64,000 nucleotides of DNA from Breznakibacter xylanolyticus (GTDB lineage Bacteria > Bacteroidota > Bacteroidia > Bacteroidales > Marinilabiliaceae). Shown in pieces: positions 33,533-43,134 of this stretch. Made by a program: the position numbers and the translations under genes. The DNA lies in assembly GCF_003254275.1 (NCBI RefSeq), contig NZ_QKZK01000003.1, positions 155,746-219,745 on the forward strand. Reading direction: 5' to 3'. How positions within the stretch are numbered: the first letter of the stretch is position 1; every line of letters begins with the position of its first letter. Below the pieces are notes generated by a model. The model saw nothing but the letters and a program-made list of their open reading frames with translations, was not told the origin of the DNA and did no database searches.

Positions 33533-34207
33533 ATGGCAAAGTATACTCGTTCACAAGTGTTTGCAGCCATGAAAGAAACCGGTGTTGTTCCTGTGTTTTT
33601 TCATGAAGATTTGGAAGTTAGTAAAAACGTGGTAAAGGCTTGCTACGAAGGTGGCATACGTGTATTTGAGTTCGTGAACCGCGGAGATTTTGCACACGAA
33701 GTATTTGGAGAACTCAACAAGTGGGCTTTGAAAGAGTTGCCCGGTATGATTTTAGGTGCCGGTTCAATTGTTGAACCTGTTACTGCCGGTTTGTATATTC
33801 AATTAGGTGCCAATTTTATAGTTTCTCCGTTGCTGAACGAAGAAGTGGTTAAGATTTGTAACCGTCGTGGCATCAGCTATTCGCCCGGTTGTGGAACCAT
33901 TAGTGAAATCAACAAGGCTCAGGAGTTGGGTGTGGAGCTGGTAAAACTGTTTCCTGCTTCTGAAATTGGCGGTCCTTCGTTTGTGAAAGCAGTGAAAGCT
34001 CCAATGCCTTGGACCAACATTATGCCTACCGGTGGTGTGGACACTACTGAAGCCAACCTGAAAGGGTGGTTCGATGCCGGTGTAACATGCGTGGGTATGG
34101 GTTCAAACCTTTTCCCCAAAGAAGTGATGCAGGCCGGCGATTGGAAAGCTTTGGCCGCAAAATCGAAAGAGTTGATCGAAACCATTAAAAAGGTTCGTAA
34201 AAAATAA
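33533..34207 (+). CDS. eda: KDPG / 4-hydroxy-2-oxoglutarate aldolase
   Basis: Eda splits 2-keto-3-deoxy-6-phosphogluconate into pyruvate and glyceraldehyde-3-phosphate. The 224-residue class I aldolase shows GIRVFEFVNRGD (beta-barrel strand with a conserved Glu), GAGSIVEPVTAG, NFIVSPLLNEEV, and the Schiff-base Lys in VKLFPASEIGGP, followed by MPTGGVD. It is the last step of the uronate pathway encoded by this operon. Confidence 0.95.
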   Translation: MAKYTRSQVFAAMKETGVVPVFFHEDLEVSKNVVKACYEGGIRVFEFVNRGDFAHEVFGELNKWALKELPGMILGAGSIVEPVTAGLYIQLGANFIVSPLLNEEVVKICNRRGISYSPGCGTISEINKAQELGVELVKLFPASEIGGPSFVKAVKAPMPWTNIMPTGGVDTTEANLKGWFDAGVTCVGMGSNLFPKEVMQAGDWKALAAKSKELIETIKKVRKK

Positions 34208-34418
34208 GTTGTCAGATTTGTGATTTGAAGATTTGGAAGCATTGGTGAAACCGGGTTCATCTTTTGTCCGTGTGTGGCCTTTGGTTTCAAATTTTCAAAT
34301 CCCATCTGTTTATTGGCATCTTTTGGCACCTTTTGTGAACAAAGCGTGCGTTTCTGGTGTCTTTTATCTTAATTTGTTGAGATAATTCGATTAAGAAACA
34401 ATTAACGCAATACATATC

Positions 34419-35873
34419 ATGAAACAGTTATCAGACATAGGTTTGATTGGTTTGGCCGTGATGGGCGAAAACCTGGTGCTAAACATGGAAAGCAAAGGCT
34501 TTCAGGTGTCAGTTTACAATCGATCTACCGATAAGGTGGATGCTTTTTTGGCCGATCGCGCCAAGGGCAAAAAAATTATGGGGACATACTCTGTTGAGGA
34601 ATTTGTGAAATCGTTAGAGCGCCCCCGTAAAGTAATGATGATGATTAAAGCCGGTGCAGCTGTTGATCAGACCATCGAATCGGTGTTGCCTTATTTGGAA
34701 CCCGGTGACATTATTATTGACGGCGGGAACACGCATTTCCCCGATACGAACCGACGGGTTGCGTATGTCGAGAGTAAAGGTTTCCATTACATCGGCGCAG
34801 GTGTGTCGGGGGGGGAAGAAGGGGCTTTGTTAGGGCCTTCCATCATGCCGGGTGGCTCAGTAAAAGCTTGGCCTGTGGTGAAACCGATATTTCAATCCAT
34901 TGCCGCCAAAGTTGAAGATGGCACGCCTTGTTGCGACTGGGTGGGCGAAAATGGTGCCGGCCATTTTGTGAAAATGGTTCATAATGGCATTGAATATGGT
35001 GATATGCAGATGATTACCGAAGTGTATCACATCATGAAAGAACTTTTGGGCATGAGTGCTGATGAAATGCACCAAGTGTTCAAGGAGTGGAACAATGGGG
35101 ATCTCGACAGTTATTTGATTGAGATAACCCGCGATATTTTAGCCTATAAAGATACTGACGGAACGCCGTTGGTTGACAAGATATTGGATACCGCCGGTCA
35201 AAAGGGCACCGGTAAATGGACCGGGGTGGTTGCCCTGGACTTGGGGATCCCTCTTACGCTGATTGGTGAGGCTGTATTTGCCCGTTGCCTTTCGGCTATC
35301 AAAGATGAGCGCGTGGCAGCTTCGAAGGTTCTTTCAGGACCTGCCGTGGCTTTTGCTGGCGATAAAAAGCAGTTCATCGATGATTTAAAACAAGCCCTTT
35401 ATGCTTCCAAAATAATCTCGTACGCGCAAGGGTATGAGTTGATGCGGGCTGCAGCAGCCGAGTACGGTTGGCAGTTAAATTATGGTGGAATTGCGCTGAT
35501 GTGGCGTGGTGGATGCATTATTCGTTCTGCATTCTTGGGTAAAATCAAAGAGGCATTTGATAAGCAGCCCAATCTAAATAATTTGCTGTTAGATCCGTTC
35601 TTTAATGAAAAGGTAACCCAGGCGCAGGCCGGTTGGCGACGAGTGATCGCGGCTGCCACGTTAAACGGGATTCCGGCGCCGGCCATGAGCTCGGCGTTGA
35701 CTTATTTTGATGGTTACCGTAGTGAGCGTCTGCCCGCTAACCTGTTGCAAGCTCAGCGCGATTATTTTGGGGCACATACATACGAACGCATCGATCGGCC
35801 AAGGGGGGAGTTTTTCCATACCAACTGGACCGGACGGGGCGGTAGTACGGCATCGACGACGTATAATGTGTAA
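34419..35873 (+). CDS. gnd: 6-phosphogluconate dehydrogenase, decarboxylating
   Basis: This enzyme oxidises 6-phosphogluconate to ribulose-5-phosphate and CO2 with NADP. The 484-residue protein has the N-terminal nucleotide fold (IGLIGLAVMGENLVLNM), the catalytic signature GGEEGALLGPSIMPGG, the Lys-His region GHFVKMVHNGIEYGDMQ, and the C-terminal ALTYFDGYRSERLPANLLQAQRDYFGAHTYER. It does not act on the uronate pathway itself, so its position between eda and the transporter is unusual. It may balance NADPH and pentose needs during growth on pectin sugars. The spacer to eda is 211 bases, enough for a separate promoter. Confidence 0.95.
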   Translation: MKQLSDIGLIGLAVMGENLVLNMESKGFQVSVYNRSTDKVDAFLADRAKGKKIMGTYSVEEFVKSLERPRKVMMMIKAGAAVDQTIESVLPYLEPGDIIIDGGNTHFPDTNRRVAYVESKGFHYIGAGVSGGEEGALLGPSIMPGGSVKAWPVVKPIFQSIAAKVEDGTPCCDWVGENGAGHFVKMVHNGIEYGDMQMITEVYHIMKELLGMSADEMHQVFKEWNNGDLDSYLIEITRDILAYKDTDGTPLVDKILDTAGQKGTGKWTGVVALDLGIPLTLIGEAVFARCLSAIKDERVAASKVLSGPAVAFAGDKKQFIDDLKQALYASKIISYAQGYELMRAAAAEYGWQLNYGGIALMWRGGCIIRSAFLGKIKEAFDKQPNLNNLLLDPFFNEKVTQAQAGWRRVIAAATLNGIPAPAMSSALTYFDGYRSERLPANLLQAQRDYFGAHTYERIDRPRGEFFHTNWTGRGGSTASTTYNV

Positions 35874-35895
35874 TTAATAATTAACTGTTTCAATT

Positions 35896-37410
35896 ATGTC
35901 TTCAAACACTACCAATGGCAAGATGACAAATTACAGATGGGCAATTGTCTCATTGTTGTTTTTTGCCACCACTGTCAATTACCTGGATCGCCAGGTGCTT
36001 TCCCTCACTTGGAAAGACTTTATTGCGCCCGAGTTTCATTGGACGAACAATGATTACGGGAACATTACTGCCTTATTTTCCATTTTTTATGCCGCGAGCA
36101 TGTTGTTTGCCGGCCGATTTGTGGATTGGATGGACACCAAGAAAGGTTTTTTGTGGGCCATTGGTGTGTGGTCTATTGGTGCTATTTTGCATGCCTATTG
36201 CGGGATTGCGACCTCAGGGATTGTGGCCGGTGAATGGTTTGTGGGGTTTGAAGGGGCATTGCATGCCATTGAAAAAGTGAACGATTTTGCATTCGTGGCC
36301 ACTGTGAGTGTGTCCCTGTTCATTTTTGCCCGTTTGGTATTGGCCGTGGGTGAAGCAGGGAACTTTCCGGCTGCGATTAAAGCGACTGCCGAGTTTTTTC
36401 CAAAAAAAGACCGCGCACTTGCCACGAGTATTTTTAATGCTGGTGCTACTGTGGGTGCTTTGGCTGCTCCGGTGACCATTCCCGTGATTGCAGCTCATTG
36501 GGGCTGGGAGATGTCGTTTGTGGTGATTGGTGCTTTGGGCTTTATTTGGATGGGCTTTTGGCAATTTATGTACAAGAAGCCTGAAGTACACCCGCGTATC
36601 AATAAAGCTGAATTGGAATATATTCATCAGGATACTGAAGCTGATAAAGCTAACAATGGTTCCGGACGTAAGATGTCGTTTGGCGAGAGCTTTAAATACA
36701 AACAGACCTGGGCGTTTGCCTTTGGTAAATTCATGACCGATGGTGTATGGTGGTTCTTCCTGTTTTGGACACCTGCTTACCTGAGTGATGTGTACGGTTT
36801 GACTTCAGATAAACCCATGGCGCAAATTCTTTTATTTGTGTTGTATGCCATTACCTTGTTGTCGATTATCGGCGGTTGGTTGCCTTCTTATTTTGTTGAT
36901 AAAAAGGGGATGAATCCTTATGCCGGTCGCATGCGTTCGATGTTGATTTTTGCATTCTTCCCATTGCTGGCTTTGTTGGCACAGCCTTTGGGACACTTCT
37001 CATACTGGTTTCCGGTGTTGATTATTGGTATCGCGGGTGCTGCTCACCAGGCTTGGTCGGCTAACATCTTTTCGACCGTGGGTGATATGTTCCCCAAGTC
37101 AGCCATTGCCACCATTACCGGTATTGGTGGTATGGCCGGTGGTATCGGTTCGTTCCTGATTAACAAAGGCTCTGGTCTGTTATTTGACTTTGCTTCGGGC
37201 ACTACCTTGCTTGATGGTAAAGAAGTGGTGATGACAAAAGATTTGATTAAAACCGGCGCTGAATATGTGCAAGGACCTATGAAATTTATGGGTTTCACCG
37301 GGATTGAGGCTGGTTACTTCATTATTTTTGCCATTTGTGCCGTTGCTTATTTAATTGGCTGGATGGTGATGAAATCTTTGGTTCCAAAGTATAGCCCCAT
37401 TAAGTTGTAA
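35896..37410 (+). CDS. MFS hexuronate transporter (ExuT-like)
   Basis: This 504-residue member of the major facilitator superfamily, anion:cation symporter branch, begins with the tell-tale NYLDRQVLSL and continues with 12 predicted membrane segments. It carries the loop motif FVDWMDTKKGF and AVGEAGNFPAAIKATAEFFPKKDR, typical of ExuT/GudP-type carriers. It would bring galacturonate or glucuronate in with protons. The gene is 22 bases from gnd and is followed by a terminator, so it ends the main operon. The exact substrate is inferred from context. Confidence 0.85.
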   Translation: MSSNTTNGKMTNYRWAIVSLLFFATTVNYLDRQVLSLTWKDFIAPEFHWTNNDYGNITALFSIFYAASMLFAGRFVDWMDTKKGFLWAIGVWSIGAILHAYCGIATSGIVAGEWFVGFEGALHAIEKVNDFAFVATVSVSLFIFARLVLAVGEAGNFPAAIKATAEFFPKKDRALATSIFNAGATVGALAAPVTIPVIAAHWGWEMSFVVIGALGFIWMGFWQFMYKKPEVHPRINKAELEYIHQDTEADKANNGSGRKMSFGESFKYKQTWAFAFGKFMTDGVWWFFLFWTPAYLSDVYGLTSDKPMAQILLFVLYAITLLSIIGGWLPSYFVDKKGMNPYAGRMRSMLIFAFFPLLALLAQPLGHFSYWFPVLIIGIAGAAHQAWSANIFSTVGDMFPKSAIATITGIGGMAGGIGSFLINKGSGLLFDFASGTTLLDGKEVVMTKDLIKTGAEYVQGPMKFMGFTGIEAGYFIIFAICAVAYLIGWMVMKSLVPKYSPIKL

Positions 37411-37429
37411 TTGATTTTTTAGAAATATG

Positions 37430-37499
37430 ACTGTCTGAAAAGCGATGGCATTCTGCGATAAGTCTGAATGTGAATGTCGTTTTTCAGACAGTTTTTTTA
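37430..37499 (+). terminator. Terminator between the transporter and lacI genes
   Basis: ACTGTCTGAAAA (37430-37441) pairs with TTTTCAGACAGT (37481-37492), followed by seven T residues. It ends just 9 bases before the lacI start codon, so lacI is reached only by read-through or from a promoter inside the hairpin loop. Confidence 0.75.
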
Positions 37500-37507
37500 T
37501 TTTTTGT

Positions 37508-38566
37508 ATGTCACAAGTGAATGCACCTCGTATTAAAGATATTGCGTTGAAAGCCGGCGTGTCCATCGGCACGGTCGATCGCGTGTTGCACAATCGTGGT
37601 GAGGTGGCTCGTGAAACGCGGGAGCGTATTCTTCGTATTGCCGGTGAGATGCATTATTCGCCCAATTTGATGGCGCGTGCGCTTAAATCGAAAAAGAAAT
37701 TGCAACTGGTGGCATTGCTGCCCGATGCTTCCGGGGAGAATGAGTTTTGGGCTCGTCATCGTAACGGATTGGATGAGGCCATGAAGAGTTTTGAGCCTTT
37801 TAATTTGTCCCTCGAGGTGATATCTTTTGATCTGCACCAGGATGATGATTTTTTGTTGAAATCGGAGACCGTCTTGGCTTTGCATCCCGACGGCATTTTG
37901 CTGGCGCCGATCCTCAAATATCAAAGTCAGCAGTTTTGTGATAAATTGACAGGGCAGGGCATTCCCTACGTTTTTTTCGATAGTTTTATTGACGAGACTG
38001 CTTTCTTGTCTTACACTGGCGAAGATGCCTATCAGAGCGGACGGGTCGGTGCACAGTTAATTGATTACGGCACACCCGTTGATAAAGACATTGTGGTGGT
38101 GAACCTTGCACGCGATTTGGCCAACACGTTGCACCTGAATGATCGTACTCAGGGTTTTTTAAGTTATTTTGTGGATTCGGGAATGAATCGTGGCCGTCAA
38201 TTATGCTTGGAAATCAAGAATTCCGAATATAGCCGTGTGGTTGAGGTTTTGGATGAGATAATGACATCGAACGGCAACATTGGAGCCATTTTCGTGACCA
38301 GTTCCAAGGCGCATAAAGTGGCTCGATTTTTAGAGCAGCACGGTCGTACCGATGTGGTGCTGGTTGGATATGATTTATTGGATCGAAACGTATCTTATCT
38401 TCGTCAAGGGGTGATTCGTTTTCTTATTAGCCAGCGTCCGGCTGAGCAGACTGAGCGATGTGTTCGAAAATTGTTTGATTATTTGTTGTCCGACAAGCAA
38501 CCTGTTCGCATGGAATATCTTCCGGTAGACGTGGTTACCTCTGAAAATGTTCGTTATTTTTTTTAG
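37508..38566 (+). CDS. LacI-family transcriptional regulator of uronate genes
   Basis: The 352-residue repressor starts at the ATG at 37508 (MSQVNAPRIKDIALKAGVS); the upstream frame extension to 37445 would be translated from within the terminator. The HTH is IKDIALKAGVSIGTVDRVL, with the hinge helix NLMARALKSKKK, and the rest is a periplasmic-binding-protein-like sensor domain. Its gene neighbourhood and the two CAAACGTTTG sites in front of uxaC make it the likely regulator of this operon, responding to a uronate intermediate such as KDG or KDPG. The ligand is not known. Confidence 0.88.
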   Translation: MSQVNAPRIKDIALKAGVSIGTVDRVLHNRGEVARETRERILRIAGEMHYSPNLMARALKSKKKLQLVALLPDASGENEFWARHRNGLDEAMKSFEPFNLSLEVISFDLHQDDDFLLKSETVLALHPDGILLAPILKYQSQQFCDKLTGQGIPYVFFDSFIDETAFLSYTGEDAYQSGRVGAQLIDYGTPVDKDIVVVNLARDLANTLHLNDRTQGFLSYFVDSGMNRGRQLCLEIKNSEYSRVVEVLDEIMTSNGNIGAIFVTSSKAHKVARFLEQHGRTDVVLVGYDLLDRNVSYLRQGVIRFLISQRPAEQTERCVRKLFDYLLSDKQPVRMEYLPVDVVTSENVRYFF

Positions 38567-38584
38567 GTTGAACGGTGTTTATCC

Positions 38585-39208
38585 TTAGCTTTCTTTTTGT
38601 GCCATTAGCAAAAAGCCATCATAGTGCCTGAGGGTGTTTTTACGCATTTTTTCGACCACAAATGCGTTTTCATGAGTGATGTCGATAAATGAGGCCTTGT
38701 AGAGGAGTTTGGTGAGTTCGTTAAGGTCGAAGCCGTTGTGACCGCTGAACTCATCGTCGTGAAATGTTCCGTCTTCGCTGTGCAGGTCGGCAATGAACAG
38801 GCGACCGCCGGGTTTGAGCATGGCTGCAAAGCGTTTAAGTATTTTGAAAGTGTCGGGAACATGGTGTAATACCATTTGTGTAAAAACGACATCGAAGGGT
38901 TCACCTGTCCAATTTTCTTCATCCAGGTTGAAAAACATTGGTTTCATGCGTTCTTGTTCGTGAGCATGTTCCACCTTACGGGTCATGACGTTGACCATTT
39001 CATGAGAGTTATCAATCATCACAATTTCGTTGAACGACTCCCGGAGCAAAAAGCTAAGAATGGCCGTCCCGGCGCCAAATTCCAAAGCTCTGCCATTTAG
39101 GGTGGGGCATAGTTTCATCATGGTTGTGGCCACTTTTTTACTGCGTTCGAGATGTTGAGGGTTTTTATCCCATTCCTGGGCTTGTTTGTCAAAGCGGGCA
39201 ATGCTCAT
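38585..39208 (-). CDS. Class I SAM-dependent methyltransferase
   Basis: The 207-residue protein has motif I as ALEFGAGTAILSF, the acidic end of strand 2 in VMIDNSHEMV, and motif IV in FDVVFTQMVLHHVPD, all of a Methyltransf_11/25 type Rossmann fold. The last 60 residues carry RLFIADLHSEDG. The substrate is unknown; small-molecule methylation is most likely. It converges with lacI, with an 18-base gap, and a small lipoprotein gene lies 27 bases upstream on the same strand. Confidence 0.88.
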   Translation of the reverse strand: MSIARFDKQAQEWDKNPQHLERSKKVATTMMKLCPTLNGRALEFGAGTAILSFLLRESFNEIVMIDNSHEMVNVMTRKVEHAHEQERMKPMFFNLDEENWTGEPFDVVFTQMVLHHVPDTFKILKRFAAMLKPGGRLFIADLHSEDGTFHDDEFSGHNGFDLNELTKLLYKASFIDITHENAFVVEKMRKNTLRHYDGFLLMAQKES

Positions 39209-39235
39209 GTGTGTATAATTAAGCGCGTGAGGTGA

Positions 39236-39391
39236 TTAGTGTTGGTTTTCGCAAGGGCAGGGGATGGCTCCACGAAATCGCGATTTGCTTCGGTGTGTGC
39301 GCGAACTGGCGCATGCCGTGGTGGCGATGACGAGCATCGTAAAGATGATGGTTTTGATGAGGTGTGACCGTTTGAATGGGCAAATATTCAT
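39236..39391 (-). CDS. Small lipoprotein, 51 residues
   Basis: This short gene encodes MNICPFKRSHLIKTIIFTML, then VIATTAC and a basic tail ending GAIPCPCENQH. It shows the basic N terminus, the hydrophobic core and a lipobox with Cys27 as acyl acceptor, leaving a mature peptide of about 25 residues. It ends 27 bases before the methyltransferase start on the same strand, so the two probably form an operon. The conserved-looking CPCE end, with two Cys, suggests a small metal- or disulfide-binding tail. Function unknown. A competing open frame of 80 codons on the plus strand here lacks any such feature. Confidence 0.6.
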   Translation of the reverse strand: MNICPFKRSHLIKTIIFTMLVIATTACASSRTHRSKSRFRGAIPCPCENQH

Positions 39392-39819
39392 GTGTTTGGG
39401 TTTGTTGTTTCTGTTTAATTGTGCGTTGTTGATCGATGGTCGCGTGAAAGGTTTTGTTCCTTTTTTTTCAATTATCGAACTTTTGTGCCTGTGTGAATTA
39501 TTATAAGCTCGCTTGATTGAGCACGACTTTCATTGCATTCAAATATCACAAAAAATTATGGATGCTCTTTATCGTCGAGGTTAAAAATGTGAATGGCTTT
39601 AAGAGGATTTGTTAAAGTGTGTTTGGTGTCTGAAGGGTGGACGATTGGATTTGTAATGTGGAAAATCTGGTAATGTTCAGAAATATAACGTGATATAGTT
39701 GTTGCTTTTTCAATATTTGTTGGTTTTAAATCAAAATGTACCATTGCAGAAGTGTTAATGGAGGTTAATTTGTGAATGTTATTCATCGATTTGTTAATCG
39801 TTTAAAAACAATAAAATTT
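39392..39819. other. Spacer before the pectin esterase gene
   Basis: I see no gene. A short hydrophobic plus-strand frame and a minus-strand frame over 39556-39786 look like chance. No promoter at consensus spacing and no CAAACGTTTG operator was found. Confidence 0.5.
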
Positions 39820-42800
39820 ATGAGAAGGACATTTTACAAATTATTGGGCATTACGCTTGGGGCGTTGATGTGTCTGCATGCGAATTCGCAGGAAGTGAAT
39901 CGCTCAGTAACGATCAGTTGGCCATTTTCTTCTGGAACTGCTGGTCAGACTGCTGTTTTTGCAGATGGTGATGCTGAATTTTTTTCATCGGATTATGTGA
40001 CGATTGGAAGTAAGATCTTTTATAAAGACAGTAAGTTTTTTTCTAAAGATGTCACATTTACTCGTTTTGAACCAAGGATGAAACTTCTGTCTTCTGCTGA
40101 GGATGGTGTCATTGCTTTTCATGTCAAACAAAAGAATGGTTTAACTTTTACCCCATCTTTCATATCGTTTGACTGTATGAGATTTGGTACTGGCGGAGGA
40201 CGTTTTGATGTTAAGTGGCGTTCTTCAGATGGAACAGTAACCGTGTTACAAACTGGTATTATTCCGGGGCGTGACAATAATTTCGATGAGAATGTAGATG
40301 AAATTGTTACCCATTCGGAGATTACAATTACGGAACCTGTGTCTGCATCTCAAGGTGAAGGTGTTTTGGAATTGTATCTTTATTCATTAGATCCTGGTAA
40401 GCAGGTAGGTGTTGCAAATGTCGAAATCGTAGGGCAGTTGGTTGGTACGATTGTAGAGGTTCCTGTATATTCTTTGGGTGTCGTTTCTTCACCTGTGGCA
40501 GGAGGGATTGTGACTTCCAGTCCTGTTGGTTCATCTTTTGATCAAGGAACCGAGTTGACTGTTAGTGCAGCTAATAATTTTGGTTATCAATTTTCTCATT
40601 GGGCCGATGCTGACGGTGTGAAAGTTTCAGCGGACAATCCTTATTCGTTCGCAATGAACGGTGATGTGTCGCTTGCTGCAGTATTTACGCCGGTGAATAC
40701 CTTTTCTTTATCATTGGGGGTAACAGGTGGGGCTGCATCTTACATGGTAACACCTTCGCCTGCAGGGACAATGGTTGATGGAATCAGTAAATACGAAGAA
40801 GGCACCAGCGTGAAATTGACTGCGGCATCTAATTCAATTTTATCGTTCAGTAATTGGTCAACGGGTGAGACTTCTAATGAGTTGACTTTGACCATGAATA
40901 ACGATGTGGATTTAACTGCTGTTTATAGTGTCGTTGATTATCTGGTTGGTTGGGATTTTTATAAATCGGGAAATGGAGGCCGAGTGGCTGATTTTGTTTC
41001 GACAGTTGATAATGAGTCATCTGCTTTGGTGTTGCGCAATGTGGATGGCACAGTTCGCACATGGTTGGATAAATCCATTGTATCGGCCAGTGGTTACGAA
41101 GGAAAAGGGGCTGCTGTGAATTGGCAAAACTTGGATGACAAATATTATTATCAAATCAGTTTTGTGGCAACCGGTTATACCGATATTAGAGTATCTGCTG
41201 AGATGCTTTTCAATTACAATGCTTATTCAGTGCAGAAATGTGAGTACTCACTCGATGGTGATAATTTCGTGACATTAGGAACATATGAGATGTCTACCGC
41301 AAAAGTTTGGTATCCTCAGACATTTTCATTGCCTGCCGATGTTAATCATGCCTCTAAGGTTTATTTGCGTTGGATTCCTGATTATACTTCAAGTAAAGTT
41401 GGGACTGTTTCGGCCAATGATGGAACCGCACTTGCCGCTATTTTTGTAACAGGTACGGCTACTGTTTATAACGATGGTATTGCCCCTGAGCTACAAAGCA
41501 ACGTCCCTGCTACTGGACAAGATAATGCTTCAGCTTCGGGTAAGATCGTTCTCAATTTTGATGAGAAAGTGAAGATAGCTGATGGGGTGTCGGTGTCACT
41601 TGATGGTAAGGTGCTGACTCATTCTGTTGTGGGTAAAACCATTACTTTTTCTTATTCAGGATTAAGTTATGATACTCAATACTCCTTTACACTTCCTGCC
41701 AACACCGTTTCTGATTTAGCCGGAAATACGCTGACAGAAGCCATCACCATCTCGTTTAAAACCATGACACGTCCGGTGGTGACAAAAAAGAAATTTGATT
41801 TTGTGGTGGGTGTCGATGGTGATTTTAAGTCTGCCTTGGCGGCTGCGACTGCTGCATCTAGTTCCGGTAAACGATTCTACATTTTCTTCCCCAATGGTCA
41901 GTATGACATTGGTGCCAATACCGGTGATGCAAATCAGATGACCACCATTTCGTTACCTAATGTATCGTACGTAGGTGAAAATTCCGAGCAGGTGGTACTT
42001 TATAATAAAGCAATTCAAGAGTCTATCAATAGTACCGCAACCATCTATTTCACCGATGCTGCATCCAATGTGTATATGCAAGATCTTTCGTTGTTGAACA
42101 AGGGGGATTTTCGTTCCGGTTCTTTTACCGGTCGGTTTGTGGCCTTGTGGGACAAGGGCGATCGCAATATTTACAAAAATGTGAAGTTGTTGAGCAATCA
42201 GGATACTTACGTCTCGGGTACAAAACGCAATTATTTTGAAACCAGTGATATTCATGGTACCGTTGACTTTATTTGTGGAGGTGGGGATGTGTTTTTTAAC
42301 GACTGTTTGATTTATCTCGAAAATCGCAGCGGTAACTGTGTCACAGCCAATGCTTCTTCATCAAATTGGGGGTATGTTTTCTCCAATTGTATCATCGATG
42401 GTTTTGATATCAATAACGGTTCGTACCGATTGGGTCGACCTTGGAATGGTTCTCCCCAAACGGTTTTCCTGAATACCACCATGAAACAGTTGCCAACGGC
42501 AGAAGGCTGGGGTGACCCAATGAATGTCGTACCATCTGTGTATGCCGAGTATAACAGTACGACTGCATCGGGTGGTGTGGTTGACTTGAGCTCTCGTCGT
42601 ACATCTTACACCAAGGATGCAACAACCGTTACTTTAAATCCTGTGCTGAGTGAATCTCAAGCCAACTCTTATACCCTCGAAAACGTGTTGGGCGGAAGCG
42701 ATAACTGGATGCCCACTTATGCCACTGAGCAGGTTCCGGCTCCGTCCATCACCATTTCCGGTGCAACCATTAACTGGGATAACAGCGACTACGTGCTCTG

Positions 42801-43134
42801 CTGGGCAGTAAGCAAAGATGGTGTGTTTCAGGAATTCGTCACCACCAATAGCTATGCTGTTCCTCAGGGAACATCTGATGGTGTTAAATATACCGTTCGT
42901 GCAGCTAACGAGATGGGTGGTTTGAGTCCGTTGTCTAACGAAGTGACTTATTCTGCCGGTTCTGGCAACGCTGTGGTGGTTGAGCAAGCAACCTCGCAAG
43001 TTATCGATGTTCAGTATTATTCGCTCGACGGGGTTCAATTGTCGGCAAATCAGCGTCGTCGTGGTGTTGTGATGGTTCGTACCATCTATGCCGATGGTCG
43101 TGTGGTAGTCGCCAAAATACTGAATCGGGATTAA
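39820..43134 (+). CDS. Secreted multidomain pectin methylesterase (CE8)
   Basis: The 1,104-residue protein starts at the ATG at 39820 with a signal peptide (MRRTFYKLLGITLGALM...ANSQ). In order it has a beta-sandwich (about 25-200), two InlB B-like repeats (about 205-370, with GYQFSHWADADG and ILSFSNWSTGE), and a beta domain of about 180 residues. A Big_5 Ig-like domain (about 560-640, with KIVLNFDEKVKIADG) precedes the catalytic right-handed helix (about 655-935). Catalytic marks of carbohydrate esterase 8 include NQDTYVSG, HGTVDFICGGGDVFF with the nucleophile Asp, and RLGRPWNG. A C-terminal module follows (YYSLDGVQLS, GVVMVRTIYADG), similar to a sorting or por-secretion domain. It removes methyl groups from homogalacturonan so that lyases and hydrolases can act. 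Confidence 0.9.
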   Translation: MRRTFYKLLGITLGALMCLHANSQEVNRSVTISWPFSSGTAGQTAVFADGDAEFFSSDYVTIGSKIFYKDSKFFSKDVTFTRFEPRMKLLSSAEDGVIAFHVKQKNGLTFTPSFISFDCMRFGTGGGRFDVKWRSSDGTVTVLQTGIIPGRDNNFDENVDEIVTHSEITITEPVSASQGEGVLELYLYSLDPGKQVGVANVEIVGQLVGTIVEVPVYSLGVVSSPVAGGIVTSSPVGSSFDQGTELTVSAANNFGYQFSHWADADGVKVSADNPYSFAMNGDVSLAAVFTPVNTFSLSLGVTGGAASYMVTPSPAGTMVDGISKYEEGTSVKLTAASNSILSFSNWSTGETSNELTLTMNNDVDLTAVYSVVDYLVGWDFYKSGNGGRVADFVSTVDNESSALVLRNVDGTVRTWLDKSIVSASGYEGKGAAVNWQNLDDKYYYQISFVATGYTDIRVSAEMLFNYNAYSVQKCEYSLDGDNFVTLGTYEMSTAKVWYPQTFSLPADVNHASKVYLRWIPDYTSSKVGTVSANDGTALAAIFVTGTATVYNDGIAPELQSNVPATGQDNASASGKIVLNFDEKVKIADGVSVSLDGKVLTHSVVGKTITFSYSGLSYDTQYSFTLPANTVSDLAGNTLTEAITISFKTMTRPVVTKKKFDFVVGVDGDFKSALAAATAASSSGKRFYIFFPNGQYDIGANTGDANQMTTISLPNVSYVGENSEQVVLYNKAIQESINSTATIYFTDAASNVYMQDLSLLNKGDFRSGSFTGRFVALWDKGDRNIYKNVKLLSNQDTYVSGTKRNYFETSDIHGTVDFICGGGDVFFNDCLIYLENRSGNCVTANASSSNWGYVFSNCIIDGFDINNGSYRLGRPWNGSPQTVFLNTTMKQLPTAEGWGDPMNVVPSVYAEYNSTTASGGVVDLSSRRTSYTKDATTVTLNPVLSESQANSYTLENVLGGSDNWMPTYATEQVPAPSITISGATINWDNSDYVLCWAVSKDGVFQEFVTTNSYAVPQGTSDGVKYTVRAANEMGGLSPLSNEVTYSAGSGNAVVVEQATSQVIDVQYYSLDGVQLSANQRRRGVVMVRTIYADGRVVVAKILNRD

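Noticed and set aside
39264..39506. 80-codon plus-strand frame beginning MAPRNRDLLRCV
   Set aside because: It is the antisense of the small lipoprotein gene at 39236-39391 and has no signal or family.
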